Shown here one piece after another: positions 55,815 through 64,000 of a stretch of 64,000 bases of DNA. The position numbers and the translations under genes were made by a program. The stretch lies in the NCBI GenBank assembly GCA_051530055.1, contig CM121341.1, positions 16,740,001 to 16,804,000 on the forward strand. The letters run 5' to 3'. The stretch comes from Neoechinorhynchus agilis. Lineage: Eukaryota > Acanthocephala. The first letter of the stretch is position 1. Each line of letters opens with the position of its first letter. Below the pieces are notes generated by a model. The model made no database searches. It saw only the letters and a list, made by a program, of their open reading frames with translations, and was not told where the DNA came from.

Positions 55815-56535
55815 GTCTGAAGAGGCCGAAGTCGAAGGAGACTGTATTATTGTTCTTCATTTTGCCCATTTTAATTTATGGCTTTCAAGGACGCCGAAAT
55901 TACAAAGACTAAATTATTAAAATCTTAATCCATTGAAATGGAGTTAATTTTTTAGGCACCTTTTCTTCCCTAAGCGTTCTTTGTGAAATGTTTTTAATGG
56001 GAAAGCTTTCGCCTTATTTTCTTTTAATGTGAGGGATGGTGGCGGATGCGAATCTCCTGTTTATTCCTTCGCTGAACCGCATAAAAACACAGCAACCAAA
56101 ATAATATTTGTAAGGTTTGCAAGATTTCTTTGAAGATTAGAAAAAATTGCGCTAAAAATGAAATTGCGAATTTAGAAATTATCCAAAGCTTAGTTCTTAG
56201 TTTACTTTAATTACTTCGAAAATAAGTCTGAAACAGTTTAAAATAAATTTCGCTTTTTTGAGATCTTGCTTTTTACGTATTTAAAATTGCAGAAAAATTC
56301 TGAACCGGTCATTTTATGTTAGGACCGAAACTTTTCTTGTTTACAGAATTGATTTATTATAGTGCCGATCAAACATGGAAATGTTGGTCTCAAATCTTTA
56401 ATGACGTTTTTCCAAACATTTAACTGGTTTAAATTGAAAAGGAATCCTAAAAACCGATAAATATTTGCAAAGATTGCCTTAGCAACGAGAAAAATCGAAT
56501 GCTTACCAATTCGAGGTTTACAGAGAATCGACTGC
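55815..56535. other. Upstream region of the BAF-domain gene
   Basis: AT-rich, with no recognised feature apart from short chance frames. Confidence 0.4.
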
Positions 56536-57531
56536 ATGGGTCCGTTTTCGCTGACATTCACAATCGTCAAAAAGAGTTCATTTTACGATCGCCCATCAAT
56601 GGAAAGGGACCGTACGGTCATTAGCGATCTGAAACCAAGTTTATGCACAGATTTCATCAATAAAGACGAAATCGACGACCACGTAATTCTTGAACATTCG
56701 TCTTCGTCGCCTTCTTCATCGCGGTCTTCTGATTCGATTTCCCAAATAATAGACAGCGTAATTGCTTTACCGTTTGTTAGTCAAGAGAAAGATTTGACAA
56801 AGAAAACCGATAAGATTAATTTGATTGACGTTGAACAATTTATTGAACGAAGCACTCAGACTTTGGATCTCGAAAGTTCAGTTGCTTTCACCAATGAACT
56901 CATGAAGATAAGCGTTGAAAATGTAGACAGTGAGTCCTCTGAAAAAGTACAACCAGCTCAGTTGACTTCAGAACATTTATCGAAACTCAATCTTTCTGAA
57001 GAATGTATAAAGAGTATGGCAACGTACAAACCGATCCAGGATTTATCTAATAAAGGTCAGATCGATCCTTCAGTTGAATCAACGAACAAAGGAGGACAAA
57101 TTTATCGTATTCACAATCTTGATTTGGCGAGCGCAGCAAAAGAACATCCAAAACCAACAAAACTCTCTAAGCCAACAAGAAAATCTCCGTATGTAAAAAG
57201 ATTGTACAGTTCTCTTGATAAACAATCGTCGTCAATGATGCTTCGAAGTCCAAAATACAGACGATTGATGGAAAGGAGCCTGTTGGATCAACACTTGACC
57301 GATATTCCGGGAGTTGGCCGCTCGACGATTAAACGACTGAATGATAAAGGAATTTTAACACCAAACGACTTTTTGAAGATCTATCAGGATATTGAGAGGG
57401 GAGGTGGCTGTGCCAAAACTTTCGCCGCTTATTTGCAGAAGGAGTTTCGTTTCCAAGAAAGATTTGCACTTGAGAGCGCTGCAGCCATAAGGGATAATTT
57501 CTGCAAGTTTCTTATTAAGGATTTAAGTTAA
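56536..57531 (+). CDS. Protein with C-terminal BAF (barrier-to-autointegration factor)-like domain
   Basis: 331 residues in one frame. A second methionine at residue 22 (MERDRTVIS) is an alternative start. Residues 1-240 are low-complexity and mostly disordered, rich in Ser, Asp, Glu and Lys, with SSSSPSSSRSSDSIS near 55-69. At about residue 105 is RSTQTL, which resembles a dynein light chain LC8-binding TQT motif. Residues 250-327 resemble BAF: DQHLTDIPGVGRSTIKRL (helix-hairpin-helix, DIPGVG for the usual LAGIGE), then NDKGILTPNDFLKIYQDIER, and a last helix ALESAAAIRDNFCKFL in the position of BAF's CLREWCDAFL. Canonical BAF is about 89 residues, DNA-bridging and nuclear, so the long N-terminal extension is unusual. 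The fold assignment rests on pattern only. Confidence 0.6.
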   Translation: MGPFSLTFTIVKKSSFYDRPSMERDRTVISDLKPSLCTDFINKDEIDDHVILEHSSSSPSSSRSSDSISQIIDSVIALPFVSQEKDLTKKTDKINLIDVEQFIERSTQTLDLESSVAFTNELMKISVENVDSESSEKVQPAQLTSEHLSKLNLSEECIKSMATYKPIQDLSNKGQIDPSVESTNKGGQIYRIHNLDLASAAKEHPKPTKLSKPTRKSPYVKRLYSSLDKQSSSMMLRSPKYRRLMERSLLDQHLTDIPGVGRSTIKRLNDKGILTPNDFLKIYQDIERGGGCAKTFAAYLQKEFRFQERFALESAAAIRDNFCKFLIKDLS

Positions 57532-57534
57532 ATG

Positions 57535-59190
57535 TTTTTGAATAAAATAGGATCTATTTTCCTGGTTGACAAGAGGCTTGCCATTATGATTTGGGTCGAA
57601 ACCATTTAAATAAAGTGTATTCTGGAGAGTAAAATTGTCGATTGGTCAACTGTTTTTCGTTAGATATTTGATTAATATCCTTCCCTCCAGCTTTACGATA
57701 TAAGATGTTCAAATTAGATATCCAACAGACTATTAAATTTATTATTTGAACAATATTATTAACCTAACGATATTGCGTAAAGGAAAAGGGACTTCAGTAA
57801 TGATTTAAGCAAATGAATTTCAGTGTGAGTTGTCTGAAACACGAACTTGGTCTCTAGTCATTTGATTTGAGAATACATTATCCGGTAACTGCGGAAGGTT
57901 TTCGTCTATACTTTGATCAAGTGCTCCAAATTAGTTTCTTCACCAGAATATCCTGAATTCCATACCTTTTCAGCGTTCAATTCAGTTAAATAAACCGGCC
58001 GATTTTCAGAATGAGTAACATTAAGAAATAACATTTTGTTACGTTGTCAGCTGATTTTTTCCCGCATATATTTCTTTTTATTGATGTGAATTGTTTCAGC
58101 ACTTTCCGCGGCCGGGGAAATGTTGTTTTACATCAGAGAAGTGATATAACCACTTAAACTCTGATGAACCGTGAAGAGTTCTCGTAAGAAAGTTTAAATT
58201 TAATAAGATATGTTCAAAGGGGAACTTTTCGTTAAATTTTGAGCTTTTTAGAAATTAATAGTTTTTAATTCAGCCGCGGAACATCTCACAAGTTGAAAAA
58301 ACGCGCGACTTAGTTGTTCAATTTATTTGTTTTATTCCATTTGTCTATTGAGATTATAAATCTAGGTTCTATATTATCGGATAAGTTACTTTAAACAAAA
58401 ACTATTTCGTTTGAAGTATCAAACACCGTTTAATGATCTTCGAAGATTACCACTGAAGCCTTTTAAAAAGATTGACGCCGATAACGATTTTTTCAATCGA
58501 CAAAAATTAAACGAACTAGTCTCTATAGGTGATTGTCGTGAGCTTCCCATATTGTTAGCTGAGCAAAACCATTTTAAATAGAATATTTTCAAATAGCGAT
58601 TATTTGTGTTACACAATTCAATTCGCATTCTACCTTGGATTAATGCATGCGAGTATTTTTGTACATTTAGCCGTGATACCAGAAACATTTGGAACTCTTG
58701 GGCAATCTCCGGCCTAATTTTTATGGTTCAACACGAAGATTACGCGAATAATTTGGCAAATTGTCTCTGTTGCGTAAAGTTTAAGACAACGCTTATAAAA
58801 GCTTAGGTCTTAGTTCACCGAATAGAATCCTACTTTTGCATAATTATAGATTTCTAGGTACAGGAAAAAAGGATGATTAAGCAACCTTTTTTCGATTAAA
58901 TGTATCCAAAACTCTAAGGGTTATTGCAATCACGGGTACTGAGCATTTCTTAAGCGATTTTAATCACTGTAAACACGGATAAATCATTGGGTTTTCGCAG
59001 ACGAATAAAATCCCTATTTTCTTGCTTACATGACTGTATGATACAAATCCCATTAAAAATGGTTAATATATGAAGAGAAAAATGTTCAAAGAAAGCGGTG
59101 TCCTTTTAAAATTATAGCTTTATAATTTTTGTTCAATTAAAAAACAATAGAACGTTTATTTGTTAGTTCTGATACAATCACCACCGTCCA
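57535..59190. other. Intergenic, no gene seen
   Basis: AT-rich stretch. Frames at 58419-58688 (minus) and 58606-58806 (plus) overlap each other and lack motifs. A ggccggggaaatgtt fragment near 58110 recalls the 20.6 kb MITE end but is not mirrored. Confidence 0.4.
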
Positions 59191-59194
59191 CAAA

Positions 59195-59265
59195 ATTGGA
59201 GCTTCTCTCCTTCCTCGGCTTTTGCTATCACGCTAGCAGCATTCCCTCGTTGTACTGCACAATTA
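59195..59265 (-). mobile_element. REL-type LINE, 3' tail fragment
   Basis: The minus strand reads cagtacaacgagggaatgct, then gctagcgtgatagcaaaagc, encoding VQRGNAASVIAKAEEGEKL. It is a short 5'-truncated tail. Confidence 0.6.
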
Positions 59266-59392
59266 AAGTGTAGAAATGAGAAAACATTTTTACATTTGAA
59301 ATTGATAAATAAAAGTTAAATTCGTCATTGTCTCGTTGGTGAAGTTTAATTTTCAAGTTTATTTCTAAGAAAAGCAGCCAGCACTCAAGCGA

Positions 59393-59794
59393 TCAAATAG
59401 TGTTATGAACGATTAGTCGAAAGAAATCGTTGACGACGTACCACCGACCATCAGGTGTACATTTAAGTAGAAAAGATTGAGCGAAATCCAGGGGCAGATC
59501 ATTATCCGCTTTCAGCCTTCCTGTGACCATTATGAAAATACCCGACTCGAGAGTACTGCTGATATCGCAACTGGTGATGCTATGACTGACCGTTTTGAAC
59601 GTAAACGTTTTGATTTTATTAAGAATGGCGTCTTGACCCCGACAAATCGTGCCTTCAAATGAAAGCTGAGACGATTCATTATCAGGAACGTAGAGTTGCA
59701 AAAGATTCTCTCTGTTTGGACCGTCGAATATTGAATAGTAACTCTGAACAAAGCTTTTTCCGAGATTGTTGATTTCTTCGTCCCTCGAAGTCAT
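59393..59794 (-). CDS. NUTF2: Nuclear transport factor 2
   Basis: 133 residues, the usual NTF2 length (about 127-133), from MTSRDEEINNLGKSFVQSYY. YSIFDGPNRENLLQLYVPDN, then SQLSFEGTICRGQDAILNKI, follow the NTF2 pattern YY..FD..R..L..LY...S...FEG....G...I..K. TVSHSITSCDISSTL and GRLKADNDLPLDFAQSFLLK, then WYVVNDFFRLIVHN, complete the cone-shaped fold, with the conserved NDxFRL end. NTF2 carries RanGDP into the nucleus through FG nucleoporins. It is single-exon here. Known NTF2 residues for RanGDP binding fall in the DFAQSF and NDFFRL regions, which are well kept. Confidence 0.9.
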   Translation of the reverse strand: MTSRDEEINNLGKSFVQSYYSIFDGPNRENLLQLYVPDNESSQLSFEGTICRGQDAILNKIKTFTFKTVSHSITSCDISSTLESGIFIMVTGRLKADNDLPLDFAQSFLLKCTPDGRWYVVNDFFRLIVHNTI

Positions 59795-60239
59795 CCGAGA
59801 TTATACTAGCAGCAGTTTTGAGTTTGCACGTGAAATCGTGTATATGTCGTCGCACAGCAGCAGCCAGGAAACGAAAGAAGCGACTAAGCGCGAAGAAACG
59901 ACGACTCGGATTTGAAATCGCAAGGGCGTTCAAGTTTCCTTACTCAATGAAAAATTGTAAACAATAATCTTAAGACGTTCGAATACCTTCTAAACAAGTG
60001 TTGATGCGTAAATAGAGGTACCGGGTTAAATGATTAGAATTATTGTCTGGAAGATGAACTCGACGACGTAAATTCTTTACCGAATGAAGACTTCTGAATA
60101 ACACTTCTTAGAAAAAGCATCGGTCGTGACGAAATCACGAATCTTTTCTATGCAGAGTAGAACGGCATATGATCGAAAAATTATTATTCTGAACTTTCGA
60201 ATATTTAAAATAATTATAACAATTTTTTAAAGATTGAAT

Positions 60240-60490
60240 TATTCATGTTTTCGTATAGGGAAAAATGAAGTAATTTATTAGGTCCGATATTTCGGAGACA
60301 TAATCTCATGTTTTGGTCGAACTCGGTGTCGAAACACTCAAGTCGTTTGGTACCGCGACGCAGGACCTCGTAAAGCAATTGTCCAAGCGATTGAGACGAA
60401 TCACTGGCGATCCGAGATCAGGAGCCGTCCTCTCGATCGTTACACCAGGACGGCAGCTGAGTGATCCAAAAAGGCGGTGGTGTGAATGAT
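60240..60490 (+). mobile_element. Half foldback element joined to a REL-type LINE 3' tail
   Basis: 60240-60305 reads tcgtatagggaaaaatgaag, then taatttattaggtccgatat, then ttcggagac, the left half of the 14.6/17.6 kb foldback family. At 60310-60490 a LINE tail follows (ctcaagtcgtttggtaccgc, then agcaattgtccaagcgattg, ending ggcggtggtgtgaatg) that lacks the NISLAVQRGN part. Confidence 0.6.
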
Positions 60491-60494
60491 TTCT

Positions 60495-61390
60495 GCTCCG
60501 AGAATAACGCACACGTTTCCGAAAAAAATGGGGAGCGAATTTTTTTATCAAGGTTTTTTTTGGTGTAGATACTCAAGGGATCACGCAATTGCTTTTTATT
60601 GCAATTATCAATTTTCGCTCACGAGCTCTCGCCGCGAAAAACAGCTTCTTAATTTTCTCTCTTGTATCGAAACAATTTACAGTGACAACCTTGAAGAAAT
60701 GTCGAAATTATTGGACGTAAAATATCGGAAATAAATTGGTGAATTTAAATCCGGAGACGCAAGACTATTAAAAGAAAATAATTATTGACTGTTTTTATAC
60801 TAGAATGCATAAAATGTCATAAGGAAACTCATGGAATCGCCTCATACTTTGCAAAGCGAATGAAATTAGTTAAGCACTTGAAATTTTAATTATTTTCGTT
60901 TTTAAATAAGCAAAATTCGGAAATTTTTCAACCATTCTGCTCATTTTTCACGCAGAACGTCCTATTATATTCTGGATTTCGACGACTTGTGGTTGTATTT
61001 TAAATCTAATAATTTGAAATCGTAAAAGATATTTCGGTTTGTTTTGTGACTTATCCAAAATAGTAATTTTGTTGCAAAGAAGTTGTCTGTGGATATATTT
61101 TGTTTTGTGATTGAGAAAATGGAGATTAATTTTATTAATTCAATATTTCGTCCATCTTGTCGGACTTGAAACAAAATAAATAGTGACTTTATGGTTGAAG
61201 AGCAATCATGGACTCAATATATAACAATTTTTTATTTAAAAATCGCAATGAGATTGATATTTAAATTTCTGCCAACCGATTTCTTTAAGATTCCAACGCA
61301 TCATGAACTTTACTTTCTAAAGCACAATTTTTGTGCTGGATTATTATCTGTGATCTTCGTATAAATTATCAGAAACAAATGACTCTTTAT
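60495..61390. other. Intergenic, no gene seen
   Basis: Contains the repeated motif tatcgaaacaatttacagtg near 60668. An 82-codon frame at 60486-60734 overlaps it and is unsupported. Confidence 0.4.
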
Positions 61391-61392
61391 AG

Positions 61393-62379
61393 ATGTCAAA
61401 ATCAAAATTAACTCAATTTCTTCAAGACCAACAAATCAATCGATCATTCTTCGATTGGTTTCCAGGTCACATGCGCGAAGCAATGAGGAACATGCGTTCC
61501 CTTTTAGCTGGAATCGATTGTGTCATTGAACTACATGACGCTCGAATACCTCTGACTGGTCGCAATCCAAACCTGAGCAAGGAACTCAACCATCGAGAGT
61601 GCTCACATTTATTACTTTTGAACAAATGTGATCTCGCACCTCAGAGAAAAATGAAATCGAATATTATAATGACTAGTCTTAAACAGAATCCAAAAAAGAA
61701 TTACATGCGCATCCGAGATTGGATCGTCCAGAATGTTGTACCTCGTCGATCCGCAGATATTTGGAACGGCATAAATGTGTTAGTTGTAGGAATTCCAAAC
61801 GTTGGTAAATCTACACTTTTGAATATTTTACGAGAGCAGGCAATAAGGACTGGAAATATGGACCATGAGTCTCTGAAGAAACGGAGACAAGTTTGTGCTG
61901 TTGGGTTCCAGCCAGGAGTTACGCGTTCAGTAATGAATCGTATTAGGATTTCTACGAATCCTCTAATATACGCCATTGATACTCCTGGAATTTTACCTCC
62001 GTCTTCGAGTGAGACTAACGATGTAGATTGGCTCAGAGCTTCGTGTATATCCTGAACCGGTGAGTATCTCTTTCTTTAGGGCTGATGGAGAAACTCAGCG
62101 CAAAAACTGGTGCTTACTAATACAAGTCGCCCTCAAGGTCGCATAGCTCATGATATAACCACGGAGTTTTTGTTTCATTACATGAGTGAATATGGATACA
62201 CCGAGTTGTTTAATCAGAGATATGGAGTGAAGAAATCTATTCAAATGTTTCATGAGTTCATGTTGGTGATCGCAGGTAATGTTGACCAAATGGCGAATGC
62301 TGAACGAAGGTTTCTTAATGATGCTCAGACAGGTGCGATTGGGAGAATTTGTTTTGATGACGACATAATTCAAAACTAA
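61393..62379 (+). CDS. MTG1: Mitochondrial ribosome-associated GTPase 1 (MTG1)
   Basis: Exon 1 (61393 to about 62030) encodes INRSFFDWFPGHMREAMRNM, then VIELHDARIPLTGRNPNL. The GTPase motifs are circularly permuted as in this family: G4 NKCD at residues 77-80, G1 GIPNVGKS at 133-140, G2-region PGVTRS at 174-179, G3 DTPG at 196-199. After about residue 210 the frame closes (LRASCIS), and the C-terminal domain continues from about 62095 with KLVLTNTSRPQGRIAHDITT, EFLFHYMSEYGYTELFNQRY and ANAERRFLNDAQTGAIG. A GT...AG pair (gtgagt at 62060, ctttag at 62080) lies between, but I could not obtain an in-frame join, so the junction is unresolved or damaged. In the family MTG1 acts in mitochondrial large-subunit assembly. 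Confidence 0.85.
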
Positions 62380-62512
62380 CTTTCAACCCGATTTTTTAAT
62401 AAAAAGGCTAAGAAACTTAACTTTCAAGACGCACAAACCATTTATTGGCAAAAGATCTGACTGAGTGGATCCTTTAAATATTCCTTCAGAGCGACCGCCT
62501 AAACACAATTAA

Positions 62513-62957
62513 TTAGCTTCCTCTCCGGCCTGCTACCTTTCTTTTCACGATCCCAATCGGTGCCATATCGTCTGCACAAAGACATAGAAGGACACTTGGG
62601 TTAACTTTTGTCATGAACAGTTGGCCGTACTTTTCAGAAACGAAGAAATAAATGGTTTTGGAAATAATCAACCTTACATCGCATCCAACTATCATGAACT
62701 CAAGATCTTGATTAAGAAACGAGCCTCCATTTCTAGAACTTGACTCCCATGAGTTGCTTGCAATTGCGGCCACTAATTTCGCTTCATTTTCACTTTCTCC
62801 TGCATACGCCAAAATGGATCCTTCTTCGTTTATTAATCTAGGCGATTTTTAAGATCGTCAGAAACATAACCCAAATGTTAAAAATTTACATTGTAGATTT
62901 GATGTGCGAAGTGTTTGTTCTTTCAAGAGTTGCCGTCAAGGCTCTTTGACTGAACAT
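62513..62957 (-). CDS. LAMTOR2: Ragulator complex protein LAMTOR2
   Basis: Three exons. 62957-62890 encodes MFSQRALTATLERTNTSHIK, aligning with human MLRPKALTQVLSQANTGGVQ. 62837-62678 encodes LINEEGSILAYAGESENEAK, then LVAAIASNSW and DLEFMIVGCD. 62629-62513 encodes YGQLFMTKVNPSVLLCLCAD, then DMAPIGIVKRKV. Introns are about 52 and 51 nt, GT...AG, and the joins keep frame. The total is close to 114 residues against about 125 in human. The last ten residues or so (AGRRGS) are shorter and different from the usual C-terminus. LAMTOR2 is a roadblock-fold scaffold of Ragulator, anchoring Rag GTPases and mTORC1 at the lysosome. Both splice joins and alignment are convincing. Confidence 0.88.
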
Positions 62958-63192
62958 TTTACACGGGTGGGTGAAATGTCTGAAATGATAGAAAGAAGTA
63001 CTCAAGTTATCAATAAAGTCTAAAAATCGAAACCATAAGAGGGATTTATGAGAGACATTTGGGATTATTGTTGAACGACATTTATCCTTTTCATTACCTT
63101 TTGTTCAGTTTTAAGAATTAGCATCCCTCCGTACTTCAAAGTAGTATGTCAAAATCGTAGTTGTCAAAGATTAAGATGCCCACATTGATCGT

Positions 63193-63507
63193 TTGTTTGA
63201 CTTAGAACCATGTTTCGATAAGAACCATTTGGCCAACTCGAATACAAAAACACTATTGGTTCAAAACAAATATTCTGACGAATGCAAAAGCTATGATGAT
63301 TTTTTATTTCAAAAAATTGGTACAAATGCGGTAAAATACAATGTTTCTTATTACAGCACGAGAGCCTTTCCCTTAAGACCGTCGAAATGGTCATCTAAGT
63401 GTTCGATGCTTGGAGTTTTCTGTCGCCGAGCTATCAGAACCGAAATAAAGCCGAAGATCCCGCTAATGATGGCGAAACGGCCACCTTTCAAGACAAAATC
63501 TCTCTGA
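63193..63507 (+). CDS. Hypothetical protein, weak support
   Basis: A 104-codon frame (MFDLEPCFDKNHLANSNTKT..., ending PPFKTKSL), basic at its C-terminus. No motif, family or neighbouring exon is recognised. The stretch 62960-63190 and the rest to 64000 hold nothing certain. The motif atctcgaaacaatttacaac near 63940 is the third copy of a short dispersed repeat. Confidence 0.2.
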   Translation: MFDLEPCFDKNHLANSNTKTLLVQNKYSDECKSYDDFLFQKIGTNAVKYNVSYYSTRAFPLRPSKWSSKCSMLGVFCRRAIRTEIKPKIPLMMAKRPPFKTKSL

Positions 63508-64000
63508 AATCGGATATTTGGTTAAAGGACACCAGGACTTACTCCACAGAATTTGTCTTAAAATTGTGAATGTGGAGATATGGGATTTAGCGGTGCAACG
63601 CTGGATACCAAGTAAGATTATTGTTGGTTAGAAATATTCTACGCAGTTGTTTTACTCTCATCTTGCTCGATTGAGAGTACAAGCTTAAAGAGCGAGCGTG
63701 TTGGTTTCTTAGTCTTCTCATACTGCCTTTCCGATTTCTCGCTTTCAAACCTAATGTTTTCGCAAATAGCACTAATTAGAACAAGCGTATAAACTGCGAT
63801 GCAATTCGTAATAAATTACTGATAGGTTTTTAATTGGTTGTTTTATGGCGTAGAAAAATTAGAATGATTTTATTTTAAAATCCGATTGGTTTCGGCGAGG
63901 TAAGGTTGGGAAAAACAGCTTTATAACTTTCAATTTGATCTCGAAACAATTTACAACCTTGTGATAAACACTCGAATTTCTGAAAATAAAATCATTTAAA

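Overview
The window is metazoan nuclear DNA, AT-rich and crowded with retroelements. The host genes are animal housekeeping and signalling genes: GET1/WRB, LIAS, ALG10, eIF3h, TFIIA-alpha/beta, NUBP2, a RanBP2-like nucleoporin, FOXO, NTF2, MTG1, LAMTOR2, TRMT61A. Spliced genes have very short introns: 53 nt in FOXO, 54-55 nt in TFIIA, about 40 nt in ALG10, 51 nt in LAMTOR2, 39-59 nt in an LRR gene. Compact introns with RTE, CR1/Jockey-like, REL-type LINE and Penelope-like elements would suit a nematode or another small-intron invertebrate. The species cannot be fixed from the sequence.

Layout. 0-2.2 kb: decayed LINE and a decayed tandem repeat. 2.8-4.1 kb: TRMT61A-like gene (-). 4.66-8.14 kb: arm A of an inverted duplication, with intact GET1 (-), a LIAS pseudogene (-) and a single-copy unknown gene (-). 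8.1-9.4 kb: unknown membrane protein (-), then a (TTA)n tract of 460 bp. 12.0-13.6 kb: MTHFSD-like remnant (+) and eIF3h (-). 16.3-17.4 kb: TFIIA-alpha/beta (-). 19.5-23.3 kb: NUBP2 (-) and a RanBD nucleoporin (+). 23.6-28.1 kb: LINE, Penelope and RTE copies and a long palindrome. 29.0-29.6 kb: unknown gene (-). 31.7-39.4 kb: a REL-type LINE that is nearly open, two broken relatives, and an LRR gene built from one-repeat exons. 39.5-41.5 kb: FOXO (-). 42.4-45.2 kb: element fragments. 45.7-55.1 kb: arm B of the inverted duplication, with a five-unit 378-bp array, intact LIAS (+), ALG10 (+) and a GET1 pseudogene split by a Penelope-like element. 56.5-64 kb: BAF-domain protein, NTF2, MTG1, LAMTOR2.

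The most striking feature is the inverted duplication. GET1 is intact in arm A and ruined in arm B, while LIAS is ruined in arm A and intact in arm B. The neighbouring unknown gene is single-copy in arm A but amplified to about five tandem units in arm B. A second inverted pair (10.0-10.4 kb and 30.8-31.3 kb) lies in the same collinear order, so the original duplication may have been much larger and later broken up by elements.

The host genes do not form one pathway. They are typical neighbours in a compact animal genome: ER protein insertion and glycosylation (GET1, ALG10), mitochondria (LIAS, MTG1), translation (eIF3h, TRMT61A), transcription (TFIIA, FOXO), nuclear transport (nucleoporin, NTF2), Fe-S assembly (NUBP2) and lysosomal mTORC1 signalling (LAMTOR2).
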